From positions 1-21,565 of the IMG/VR virus record IMGVR_UViG_3300037185_000024: 21,565 nt of DNA. One strand, 5' to 3'. Positions 1 through 7,418 of the stretch are shown here, in pieces. The translations under genes and the position numbers were made by a program. This stretch comes from a virus. The notes under the pieces were generated by a model. It made no database searches. It was not told where the DNA came from and saw only the letters and a list, made by a program, of their open reading frames with translations. How positions within the stretch are numbered: position 1 is the stretch's first letter; every line of letters starts with the position of its first letter.

Positions 1-670
1 GTGGCGTTTGTAGAAACGACCCATGAATAGGGCATACTATTTTTATTTTTGAAAAAACGTTTATGTATTTTGATTGGGAATAATCATAATTATTTTCGTG
101 AATTTTTGACGATATATCTATAAATTCATTTATTGTATATCGCTGATTTTCTATTCCACATAACGGACATCCTCTTCCTTTTAAATGATTGTATGGAAGT
201 TGCCAGAACGGCCCGTGTATTTTACAAATTATTTCTATTTTTGTTTTTGAATTTTTATATTTTATTTTAGAATAGTCGTATTCATTTTCGTGTATTAGCG
301 AAGATTTTTCAATAAATTCGTCGGTTGTAGGGATAGATACCTTTTTACATTTTGGACATCCAGAACCTTTTAGATGGTCATAAATATATTGCCAGAACGG
401 CCCGTGTATTTTACAAATTATTTCTATCTTTTCGGTGGAATTTTTGTAAATTGAATGGGAATAATCATATTCATCACCACGGACGAATTTTAGTTTTTCA
501 ATCATTTTACAGGTTGAAAATCTTTTTGGGAGTAATTCTTTTTTACTCCAATATCTTTTCATACTTTTTAGATTACATTTTTCCTTGTTGTTGTGATAAT
601 ATCGTTTTGCTCTACAACGTTGTTGTTTGAGTAATTCTTCTCTCGTTCTGTTAAGTTTTTTTCTTCCCAT
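1..670 (-). CDS. Homing-endonuclease-like protein with DUF723-type zinc-ribbon repeats (3' end outside window)
   Basis: The frame is open from an ATG at 670 to the left edge, giving 223 residues with no stop, so the C-terminus is missing. The N-terminus is a short basic module beginning MGRKK, with RYY at about residue 24 and YW.KK at about 40. Three repeats of about 63 residues follow. Each carries an EYDYS or NYDYS motif, a run ending ICKIHGPFW (or VCPIHGSF) and, in the first two, a HLKG.GCPxC zinc-ribbon end. This repeat type is known from phage homing endonucleases, where it probably binds DNA ahead of a C-terminal nuclease domain; that domain would lie beyond the window. No Shine-Dalgarno sequence is visible. 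Positions 671-710 hold an element shared with other endonuclease genes here. The plus-strand frame across 352-630 is a shadow. Confidence 0.75.
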   Translation of the reverse strand, partial: MGRKKLNRTREELLKQQRCRAKRYYHNNKEKCNLKSMKRYWSKKELLPKRFSTCKMIEKLKFVRGDEYDYSHSIYKNSTEKIEIICKIHGPFWQYIYDHLKGSGCPKCKKVSIPTTDEFIEKSSLIHENEYDYSKIKYKNSKTKIEIICKIHGPFWQLPYNHLKGRGCPLCGIENQRYTINEFIDISSKIHENNYDYSQSKYINVFSKIKIVCPIHGSFLQTP

Positions 671-710
671 ATGATATAAGTATAGTGTCATAGAATAAAA
701 CGTCATAAAA
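671..710 (-). promoter_or_regulatory. Conserved upstream element of endonuclease genes (copy A)
   Basis: Read on the minus strand, this holds GTTTTATTC beginning 31 bases before the start codon, followed by a TATACTTATAT stretch and CATATG at the start. The same arrangement precedes the endonuclease-type genes starting at 10500, 15621 and, more weakly, 8212. It is probably a promoter with a -35-like and a -10-like part; that role is inference. Confidence 0.45.
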
Positions 711-766
711 TAATAATAATATTTTGAAATTGAATATTTGGTTGAAATGTTTATATTTATGGTAAT

Positions 767-1606
767 ATGAATGAACTAAATAAATTTCGGTCGGTTGTTA
801 AAGAATGTATCTCTGAAATCAAAAAAGAAAAAGACCCAAGAACACGTCTTAAGGAGTCGTTGCGTGGTATAGTTAAGAATGTTTTGTCAGAAATGGCTAC
901 CAATACAGGTCTTCCAAAACCCGACGCAGAAGAAAAGACAAAGATTCAAAAGGGATATAACAAACTAGGAAATGAACGATTGCCCAAAGACAATGAAAAA
1001 ATGTTACAAGAACTTGAAACGATTGTTCATGGCATCGACCCGAAATGGGAAGTATATTGGGATGATAAAGGTCAACTAATTGTTCGTGCTCAAAATCTTC
1101 TCTACGTTAGAATTTGTCCTAAATTTGAAAATAACTATGACATTGATGCTATGGTTAAGTTGTCTGACAGAGTTCGTGCCATTGCACAAACTTGGGAACA
1201 AGTTAAAGCATTTGTTAAAGTAAATTTCAACGACATTAAGACTACCAAGGCTGATGATGCGAAACAGAAGGCTATGGACAATTTGAAGGATAGAGAAGTC
1301 ATCAGGAAAGATGCTGGTCCAGAAAGCCAGAAAGTTGCAGTAAGATACCAAGATCCGGAAAACCCTTCCGTTAAAGATACGAAGAAAGATGACAAGAATT
1401 ACAACGAACCTCAAACCAAGAAACCTGATGATATGCCTGACCAACCAATGAAACAGGTGACAGAGCCGGGTAAAGACCCAGAAAGCAAAAACAAGAATAT
1501 CAAGACGACTGACAAACCAAAAGCTCCTAAATTCAAGAATGATAAAAAACTTAAAGCGTCTGACAAGAAAACACCTAAATTCGTTAAGAAACAGGTTCAG
1601 CCGTAA
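767..1606 (+). CDS. Hypothetical protein with lysine-rich, low-complexity C-terminal half
   Basis: I do not recognise this 279-residue protein. Residues 1-155 look folded, with an amphipathic N-terminus (KECISEIKKE) and a small globular part around VYWDDKGQLIVRAQNLLYVR. From about residue 165 to the end the protein is very rich in K, D, P and Q and should be disordered; the last 80 residues are strongly basic. There is no signal peptide or membrane segment. The start at 767 lies directly after a TTATATTTATGG stretch (750-761) and has no Shine-Dalgarno sequence, so it may be translated from a short or absent leader. The gene stands alone between a minus-strand gene and a strong terminator. A structural or DNA-associated role is possible but not shown. 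Confidence 0.7.
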   Translation: MNELNKFRSVVKECISEIKKEKDPRTRLKESLRGIVKNVLSEMATNTGLPKPDAEEKTKIQKGYNKLGNERLPKDNEKMLQELETIVHGIDPKWEVYWDDKGQLIVRAQNLLYVRICPKFENNYDIDAMVKLSDRVRAIAQTWEQVKAFVKVNFNDIKTTKADDAKQKAMDNLKDREVIRKDAGPESQKVAVRYQDPENPSVKDTKKDDKNYNEPQTKKPDDMPDQPMKQVTEPGKDPESKNKNIKTTDKPKAPKFKNDKKLKASDKKTPKFVKKQVQP

Positions 1607-1635
1607 TTTCTCCCTCCCAACCCCCAACCGGACAG

Positions 1636-1665
1636 AAGCCGTGCTTAACTGCACGGCTTTTGTTT
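1636..1665 (+). terminator. Rho-independent terminator
   Basis: A perfect 9-bp stem, AAGCCGTGC (1636-1644) paired with GCACGGCTT (1651-1659), encloses a 6-base loop and is followed by TTGTTT. It lies 30 bases after the stop of the gene at 767-1606 and just before the next promoter, so it insulates two plus-strand units. Confidence 0.9.
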
Positions 1666-1669
1666 GCGG

Positions 1670-1698
1670 TTGACATTCCTACAATGGTGTGGTAACAT
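1670..1698 (+). promoter_or_regulatory. Sigma-70-type promoter for the AAA+/VWA module
   Basis: A perfect TTGACA -35 box (1670-1675), a 17-base spacer and TAACAT as -10 box (1693-1698, 4 of 6 matches including both conserved ends). Transcription would begin near 1705, just ahead of the AAA+ gene. The promoter starts five bases after the terminator. Confidence 0.75.
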
Positions 1699-1726
1699 CC
1701 AACCTCAAATGGGGAACATATTTTCA

Positions 1727-2680
1727 ATGACTAACGAAGAAGTAACCAAGCAATTGTCAGAAGCTTCCAAATTGAAGCCCAATGATCTAATCATGGACAA
1801 CCTTCAATGGAAGTATCTTGTTTGGGCTGTTATACGTGGTAAAAACATTTTGTTCATAGGGCCAACAAGGTCTGGCAAAACGAAAGCGGCTAAATCTGTT
1901 GCCAAGGTTTATGAAGGCAATAGACCATTTTTCTACTTCAATCTTGGTTCTACACAAGATGCTAGAGCAACGCTTGTGGGAAACACGACATTCAAGAAAG
2001 AAGAAGGAACAGTGTTTCATCCTTCTGAGTTCGTAAGGGCAATCAGCACGCCTAACGCAATCATTCTTTTGGATGAACTTTCAAGAGGACATCACGATGC
2101 GTGGAACATTTTGATGCCGGTATTAGACTCTACACAGAAATATATCCGGTTGGATGAAGCAGAAGATTCGGCAATCGTGACGGTGGCAGAGGGTGTATCA
2201 TTTATTGCTACAGCAAATATTGGTAATGAATATACGGCTACAAGAGTAATGGATAAAGCTTTAACTTCACGGTTTCCTGTAATCGTTGAGATGAAAATCC
2301 TCTCCGCCAAACAAGAAAATACACTTTTACATATACTTTTCCCGACTGCCAATACAGAGCAAAAGGACAAATTCAATTTAATCACCAAGATTTCAGAAGA
2401 GACTAAACTAGCATGTAGAGCAGAAAACCCAAAGGTTAACACATTTATTACAACCGATGCTGTTCTTGAAATGGCTAATCTTGTAATGGATGGTTTTGAA
2501 TTACACGAGATAGCTGAAATGACGATTTATCCTCTTTATAGTGAGGATGGTGGGCAAGATTGTGAACGATTATTTATAAAGCAACTTACGCAAAAGTATA
2601 TTGATGTTACCGCCTCTGCGACAGTGACTCCAATAAACGACCCTGTTAAAAGGGGTAAAGTAAGAATTCCATTCAAATGA
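1727..2680 (+). CDS. MoxR/CobS-like AAA+ ATPase
   Basis: A 317-residue AAA+ ATPase. From the chosen start, Walker A is GPTRSGKT (45-52), Walker B is AIILLDEL (111-118), sensor 1 is FIATAN (159-164) and the arginine finger lies in ALTSRF (R182). The arrangement fits the MoxR/CobS branch, whose hexamers remodel protein partners and are usually encoded beside a VWA protein, as here. CobS-like proteins are known in T4-like cyanophages and other large phages, where a role in cobalamin chelation is unproven. ATG 1727 is chosen because GGGGA lies at 1711-1715. An ATG at 1709 is in frame but would make the mRNA almost leaderless, and any start further upstream would lie in the promoter. The gene overlaps the next by ATGA, indicating coupling. 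Confidence 0.88.
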   Translation: MTNEEVTKQLSEASKLKPNDLIMDNLQWKYLVWAVIRGKNILFIGPTRSGKTKAAKSVAKVYEGNRPFFYFNLGSTQDARATLVGNTTFKKEEGTVFHPSEFVRAISTPNAIILLDELSRGHHDAWNILMPVLDSTQKYIRLDEAEDSAIVTVAEGVSFIATANIGNEYTATRVMDKALTSRFPVIVEMKILSAKQENTLLHILFPTANTEQKDKFNLITKISEETKLACRAENPKVNTFITTDAVLEMANLVMDGFELHEIAEMTIYPLYSEDGGQDCERLFIKQLTQKYIDVTASATVTPINDPVKRGKVRIPFK

Positions 2681-4833
2681 GTGAAATGATAGAAAAGAAA
2701 GCGTATTCCGATTTTTGGTTAAATAAGGAATCGCTTTATCAATATATTCCGGAAGGCCATGATAATTATGGTGAAGAATTTTCAATGGACTTGATACAGC
2801 TTGCGGCGTATCGCCGAGTTGTATCTAATTTTGTTTATATTCTTACGCATCTTGATATTCCTGTCCAGTTCTGTTCACACGAAAAATCCACGTTGAATTT
2901 TACTGACGGAAACGTGGTTTATCTATCATCATCCATCCGAAGAAAGTCGGATTTTGATTGGTCCGTTGGTGTAGCGTTGCACGAAGCATCACACATTTTA
3001 CTTACAGATTTTGATGTAGCCAAATCTACTTTTTCCAGAATTCCTATTCCCATTCCTCTTACTTTGAAGAAGAAGGCAAAAGACAAGAATCTGTCAGAAG
3101 AAAATATAGCATACGTTGTAAAGTGGGTTTGGAACTATGTAGAAGATAGATACATAGACAGTTATGTTTTCAAGGAAGCACCGGGCTATCGTGGTTATTA
3201 CAAAGCCATGTATGAGAAATTTTGGAATAGTGAGGTAAATTCTAAAGGTCTAAAGTCAAAAGGTTTCAGGATTCCAAATCTGATTTCTTACGAATATCGT
3301 GTCATCAACCTTACTAATCCAGATACAGATTTAGATGCTTTGCCGGGATTAAGAGAAATTGCTGAACTCATTGACATTGAGAATATTTTTCGTCTCACAG
3401 AAACAGGGTCAAGACTTGATTTGTCATATAAAGTTGTAGAAATCATCATAGACAATATTAAGAAGCAAAAGACCAATCGTTCCAAGAATCCAGCAGATGA
3501 TACTGTCAAAAAAGTTCATGACAAGCTTTCACCCAATACTGGGTCTAGCTGTGGTAGGCCATCCGAAGGTGGTAGTAACGTCGAACCAAAGAAAGATGGA
3601 AAACCAGAGCCGGGCGACGAAGGAGAGTGTGACCCTGATAGTGCTGGTGACACAAGAGAATTCACTCAAGAAGAACTAAAGAAACTTGGAGAATTTTTCA
3701 ATAAACTGCGTGATATTCTTGACCACAAATATCAAAATGTCAAAGAGAGTGTAACACAGAAACAACAGGCTATTTTGGATGCCATTGAAAAAGCTGGTAT
3801 CGTTCTGATAGGAGCCGGATATGGATTGAGTGGTGATTATGCACAAGCATCGGTTGATTGTATTGTTGTAAAGAAATTGACAAGACAACTAATTGATGCT
3901 GGCCAATCTGTGTTTCCTCTTGCTGCAAAAGACTATTATGCTCCCGGCAAAACAAGTGGTCCTCCAAAACGTTATGAAGATGCCGTAGGTAAAGGATTTA
4001 CATTAGGAAAACTTCTTGGAAAGAAACTTCAAATTAGAGGCGAAGAAAACATTACCAAGTATATCCGAAAACCATCCGGCAAAATAGAACGCAGACTGCT
4101 TTCTGATATTGGTGCTGGTATTGAAAGTATTTTCAATAAGATAAACATTGAAAGATACAATAAGGCCAGACTTCACATATCAGTTGATTCCAGTGGTTCT
4201 ATGCAGTCTGATGACAAATGGTGTCCAACGATTACCTGTGTGGTCGCCATTTGCATTGCCGCGTCTATGGTTGAGAATCTGAATGTGTCTGTGTCGTTTA
4301 GAAGCACGATAGTTGTGAATGGTGCCGACCTTCCATATATCGTTTTAGCCTATGATTCTAAAACCGATAACATTTCCAAGGTTAAGCAATTATTCCCCTA
4401 TCTTAGAGCTACTGGAGCTACTCCCGAGGGATTGGCTTTTGAGGCCATTGCGGAAGAATTTATCATTGGTAGGAGAACCAATGAACAAGACCACTACTTC
4501 TTGAATATCTCAGATGGAGAACCCTGTTACATGGTTAGCGCAGATAGGAATAAATACGGTGTAAGCTTTAACTACAGTGGTGAAACTGGTGCTCTTCATA
4601 CCAAAGTTCAAGTTGACAAGATTCGTTCACAAGGCGTGAAGATATTGAGTTATTTCATTGACGGCAATTATTCGCCTTCAATTTATACATTATCGCCTCA
4701 ATCTAATAGCAGGCATCTATCTCTTAATGACCTTTTCAAGACGATGTATGGCAATGATGCTCAAATGATTGACGTTGAGAACGTTACCGATATTGCTCGA
4801 ACCATAAATAAACTTTTTCTATCTAAAGTATAA
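2677..4833 (+). CDS. CobT-like protein: HExxH metallopeptidase-like region plus VWA (MIDAS) domain
   Basis: A 718-residue partner of the preceding ATPase. Residues 97-115 contain ALHEASHILLTDF, an HExxH zinc-binding motif typical of metallopeptidase-like folds. Residues about 268-340 are a polar low-complexity linker. A VWA domain begins near 500 with the MIDAS motif DSSGS (504-508). A later TGATPEG threonine loop and an ISDGEP aspartate (D613) complete the metal site. In MoxR/VWA pairs the VWA protein is the adaptor that recruits the target for the AAA+ ring; CobT of cobaltochelatase is one example. The peptidase-like motif suggests the target may be cleaved or bound, which is inference. The ATG overlaps the upstream stop by ATGA, and no separate promoter is visible. 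Confidence 0.85.
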   Translation: MSEMIEKKAYSDFWLNKESLYQYIPEGHDNYGEEFSMDLIQLAAYRRVVSNFVYILTHLDIPVQFCSHEKSTLNFTDGNVVYLSSSIRRKSDFDWSVGVALHEASHILLTDFDVAKSTFSRIPIPIPLTLKKKAKDKNLSEENIAYVVKWVWNYVEDRYIDSYVFKEAPGYRGYYKAMYEKFWNSEVNSKGLKSKGFRIPNLISYEYRVINLTNPDTDLDALPGLREIAELIDIENIFRLTETGSRLDLSYKVVEIIIDNIKKQKTNRSKNPADDTVKKVHDKLSPNTGSSCGRPSEGGSNVEPKKDGKPEPGDEGECDPDSAGDTREFTQEELKKLGEFFNKLRDILDHKYQNVKESVTQKQQAILDAIEKAGIVLIGAGYGLSGDYAQASVDCIVVKKLTRQLIDAGQSVFPLAAKDYYAPGKTSGPPKRYEDAVGKGFTLGKLLGKKLQIRGEENITKYIRKPSGKIERRLLSDIGAGIESIFNKINIERYNKARLHISVDSSGSMQSDDKWCPTITCVVAICIAASMVENLNVSVSFRSTIVVNGADLPYIVLAYDSKTDNISKVKQLFPYLRATGATPEGLAFEAIAEEFIIGRRTNEQDHYFLNISDGEPCYMVSADRNKYGVSFNYSGETGALHTKVQVDKIRSQGVKILSYFIDGNYSPSIYTLSPQSNSRHLSLNDLFKTMYGNDAQMIDVENVTDIARTINKLFLSKV

Positions 4834-4841
4834 AATGGATG

Positions 4842-4870
4842 TTGACAACCCTCAGATTTTATGATACAGT
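4842..4870 (+). promoter_or_regulatory. Sigma-70-type promoter for 4930-5553
   Basis: A perfect TTGACA (4842-4847), a 17-base spacer and TACAGT (4865-4870, 4 of 6 matches with T, A and T at the key positions). It lies immediately after the VWA gene stop and gives a leader of about 50 bases to the gene at 4930. Confidence 0.7.
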
Positions 4871-4929
4871 GATCGACTGTAAACTCTAGATCAAACTGGA
4901 GTACAAAAGAAGGTATTAAAAGTAAAAGT

Positions 4930-5334
4930 ATGAGTATAAGAAAAACACAACGCAAGAATAAGACCAAACAGGTAATATCATGGCCAACACATGATGAATA
5001 TTTTACCATTGACAGTTTGGTAGTGGGCAATCCCCATATGCTGACATCATCAGGTTCAGATATTACTCTTAGAGTTCGTCTGAAAAAGGCTATTGACCCA
5101 AAATCAGAAGGTGGAGAAGAAATCGTAGCTGTTATTGGGCAAAAGAACTGTGGTAAAGGAAGACCGCAATTAGTTTTTGCCATGAGGCCAATCAAGCAAT
5201 CTGTAGTTACAAAGGCAAAGGCTGATGGTATCAACATTGATACACCTAAGATTATGCCTATAATGGAAATCTCTCCACAAACAATCGTAACTCCTGTTAC
5301 GAACATCGCTACTCCAAATAGAGTAACCGCATAA
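4930..5334 (+). CDS. Hypothetical protein, 134 residues
   Basis: No family recognised. The N-terminus is basic (SIRKTQRKNKTKQ). The middle has alternating beta-type patterns (SLVVGNP, ITLRVRLKKAI, EIVAVIG) and the motif KNCGKGRPQLVFAM. The last 25 residues are rich in proline, threonine and isoleucine. The whole looks like a small beta-rich domain with flexible ends. Its own promoter lies at 4842-4870. An AAGAAGG stretch near 4907 is too far from the ATG for an ordinary ribosome-binding site. The long minus-strand frame covering most of this gene (4761-5306) is hydrophobic and featureless and is taken as a shadow. Confidence 0.65.
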   Translation: MSIRKTQRKNKTKQVISWPTHDEYFTIDSLVVGNPHMLTSSGSDITLRVRLKKAIDPKSEGGEEIVAVIGQKNCGKGRPQLVFAMRPIKQSVVTKAKADGINIDTPKIMPIMEISPQTIVTPVTNIATPNRVTA

Positions 5335-5358
5335 TCGTCAATTCAAGATGCCATACAT

Positions 5359-5553
5359 ATGAAAAAGAAGAAATCAATCGGCAGAAACCGGACGATTATC
5401 AATCTCCATATGTATGGTATTTTTGATGTTAGAAAGAAAACAATAATTAAGGTAAGTCTTGATCCAACGGAATTACAAATGGATTTTGCTTTAATGGGTG
5501 GTCCAAGCGAATTGTTAGCAGAGTGTGAATTTGATGTAAAAGTTGCTCTGTGA
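5359..5553 (+). CDS. Small hypothetical protein, 64 residues
   Basis: No family recognised. It has a short basic start (KKKKSIGRNR), then two likely beta strands (IINLHMYGIF, KTIIKVSL) and an acidic segment. It follows the gene at 4930-5334 after 24 bases and probably shares its promoter. The stop codon abuts the stop of the convergent gene at 5554 with no base between them, and no terminator hairpin is visible there. Confidence 0.5.
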   Translation: MKKKKSIGRNRTIINLHMYGIFDVRKKTIIKVSLDPTELQMDFALMGGPSELLAECEFDVKVAL

Positions 5554-6090
5554 TTACTTTCCGTTTATGTATTTGACCTTTTTGTTTGCATACCTATACC
5601 ACACTCTGAATGAATTTTTATTCGTTACATCTTCGTGGTAATAAAACACTATAGCGTCGGGATTGATTTTGTTCAATACTGCTTGAATTCTACTGTAACT
5701 TCCATAAGCAATTGGCATGTCGAATTCGAGGCCAAACAGTGACCATGTGGTAGAAGTTAGTTTAAATAAATGATAAAAAAGGCCAAGTGGATCTATGTTG
5801 TGGTATCTTAACGGGGGCTTTTGGTGTTTTCCATTTGCATCCTTATTCATTTCCACATACAATCTTGATTGCTTCTCAAAAAATAAACGAGAGTTGAATC
5901 TATAATCAAATACAAGTGGGGTTGCAGCAAGTTTAGCCGATTGTATGATGGATACAGAACCTATGACTATAGGCATATCCATTTTAGCATCAAATAAAGC
6001 ATACGAGCTATCACTAAGTTTAAAACTGTGATAATAAGTCGGTTTCGGTGTTTTTACATTTTGATTGTTGTTGACAATGATAGCAGGCAT
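5554..6090 (-). CDS. Hypothetical protein with an internal two-fold repeat
   Basis: No family recognised. The 178 residues contain two copies of one domain: residues 19-66 and 105-152 align along their length. Shared features are YH.FKL, then S.(Y/W).LF, then an invariant DMPI, then GS.S.IQ, and a hydrophobic strand before an aromatic pair. The pattern suggests a small beta-rich fold duplicated in tandem. There is no signal peptide or membrane segment. The start codon lies 14 bases from the start of the divergent gene at 6105; a TTATATTGTAATATG stretch precedes it. The -35 and spacer of that neighbour's promoter lie inside this gene's first codons, so the two divergent genes may influence each other. 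Confidence 0.7.
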   Translation of the reverse strand: MPAIIVNNNQNVKTPKPTYYHSFKLSDSSYALFDAKMDMPIVIGSVSIIQSAKLAATPLVFDYRFNSRLFFEKQSRLYVEMNKDANGKHQKPPLRYHNIDPLGLFYHLFKLTSTTWSLFGLEFDMPIAYGSYSRIQAVLNKINPDAIVFYYHEDVTNKNSFRVWYRYANKKVKYINGK

Positions 6091-6098
6091 ATTACAAT
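6071..6098 (+). promoter_or_regulatory. Sigma-70-type promoter for the DUF4338 gene at 6105
   Basis: A perfect TTGACA (6071-6076), a 16-base spacer and TACAAT (6093-6098, 5 of 6 matches). The expected transcription start is close to 6105, which is the A of the start codon, so the message may be leaderless. The -35 box and most of the spacer lie inside the divergent gene at 5554-6090. Confidence 0.65.
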
Positions 6099-6104
6099 AT
6101 AAGT

Positions 6105-7418
6105 ATGGATAAATATGATTTTATGGAAGGTAACGTTCATTCAGAGGAAGTTAAAAAGAAAGCTGATGAAGAACGAAAGAAGATGAATGAGACGAGTGGA
6201 AAGTATGCTAAGAATGATGCTTTCAAAGGCGTTTGGGGTATAGATAAATTTGATGTTGAAGTAAACAAAAAGAAATTGATTGATGACCTAAACTGGCTTG
6301 TTAAACTAGATGTTGAAGAATTCACGTTTCGCAAAAAATGGGAAGAAATGCAACTACTAAATGAGTATGTTACCGGATGGGATACTCAAGTTAAACCTAT
6401 GCTTTGGTCGCCTACGGACCTCAATGATGAAAGAGTGACTATCAAGGAGATTGAAAATCTTAAACCAAAAATGGTTCTTGCTGATGGTGATTTTCTTGAG
6501 AGGTTGTGGACTACTTTACGTTACTATTGCAGCAGTGCTGAATATAACCAAGCACCGGGTAGATTTTTCAAGTTCCTATTGATGGATGATGTTTCCGGCA
6601 AGATACTGGGAATATCTTCTGTGGCAAGTGATGTTATTTCAATTTCTGATAGAGACAAGTATATCGGATGGACTCCAGATGATAAACTCAAAAATAGAAT
6701 GTTAAAACATTCAGCTATAGGAACTACAATTGTTCCTACACAACCATTTGGAACTAATTTCCTTGGCGGAAAATTGATGGCTGCAATGGTCACTTCTGGC
6801 GTAGTTAGAAATTCATGGGAAACCACAAGCGGTGAAGGTATAGCTTGTAGATTGGTAGGCATGACCACCACAAGTCTTTACGGTAATTCCAAAGGAAACT
6901 TCTCCATGTATAATGGTATGAAGTGGTGGAAACCTGTAGGATTGTCTAAGGGTAAGGTACCTATAAAACCTTATGAAGAAAGCTATCAAGATTGGCACCA
7001 ATGGTTGAAAGAGAATAAGAAAGAAGATTATGACAAGGCCATGACTCAAAAAGAAGGCGTCAAAGGACCTGTTACAGGTGCTAAAATGAGGGTATTGAAC
7101 ATGATATTCAATGCCTGCAATATTAAGCAATCTGATTTTTGTCACGGGTACGCACGAGGAATATATTACGCAGAATTTTATGAAAATACCAAAGATTTTC
7201 TTTGTAGGAAAATAACCGAAGATAAATTGATTATGAAACCATTGTTTAAGGGAGACGTATATGAAATATTGAAATGGTGGAAACCAAAAGCCATTTCTCG
7301 TTATTTGAGACTTAAGAGTGAAAATAGATTAAATCCAAAAAAATTGTTTTATAGTGAAATGACAGGAATGCCTTATGAGGAAGCTAAAAATAAATTTTTT
7401 GGTGATGTTGGCAGATGA
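6105..7418 (+). CDS. DUF4338 (DruA-like) protein, 437 residues
   Basis: The central part (about 150-300) has the features of DUF4338, the family of the DruA protein of Druantia anti-phage systems: KFLLMDD..GKILGI, RDKYIGW (183-189), a run ending in LVGMTTTSLYG (250-260) and SMYNGMKWW (267-275). The second DUF4338 gene in this window (11267-12010) has the matching RDTFIGW, LETFVEP and CVYKASNW. The first 100 residues are charged and helical; the C-terminal 130 residues are unassigned. A biochemical function for phage-encoded DUF4338 proteins is not known to me. The start has no Shine-Dalgarno sequence and sits at the predicted transcription start; M7 (6123) is an alternative. The last 46 bases overlap the convergent endonuclease gene. 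Confidence 0.65.
   Translation: MDKYDFMEGNVHSEEVKKKADEERKKMNETSGKYAKNDAFKGVWGIDKFDVEVNKKKLIDDLNWLVKLDVEEFTFRKKWEEMQLLNEYVTGWDTQVKPMLWSPTDLNDERVTIKEIENLKPKMVLADGDFLERLWTTLRYYCSSAEYNQAPGRFFKFLLMDDVSGKILGISSVASDVISISDRDKYIGWTPDDKLKNRMLKHSAIGTTIVPTQPFGTNFLGGKLMAAMVTSGVVRNSWETTSGEGIACRLVGMTTTSLYGNSKGNFSMYNGMKWWKPVGLSKGKVPIKPYEESYQDWHQWLKENKKEDYDKAMTQKEGVKGPVTGAKMRVLNMIFNACNIKQSDFCHGYARGIYYAEFYENTKDFLCRKITEDKLIMKPLFKGDVYEILKWWKPKAISRYLRLKSENRLNPKKLFYSEMTGMPYEEAKNKFFGDVGR

Noticed and set aside
200-427. Two long identical repeats as a possible CRISPR remnant
   Set aside because: Only two copies exist, spaced by exactly 63 codons and encoding the same part of a protein repeat.
352-630. Plus-strand frame of 92 codons
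   Set aside because: It is antisense to the clear zinc-ribbon repeat gene on the minus strand and has no recognisable features.
745-766. T4-type late promoter (TATAAATA) before the gene at 767 and others
   Set aside because: The recurring stretch is TTATATTTAT rather than TATAAATA; on the coding strand no convincing match to the T4 late consensus was found.
1664-1726. Extended N-terminus of the AAA+ ATPase
   Set aside because: It would begin inside the terminator tail and cross the promoter; the GGGGA site supports 1727.
4761-5306. Minus-strand frame of 181 codons
   Set aside because: Hydrophobic and featureless, overlaps a promoter and the plus-strand gene at 4930; treated as a shadow.
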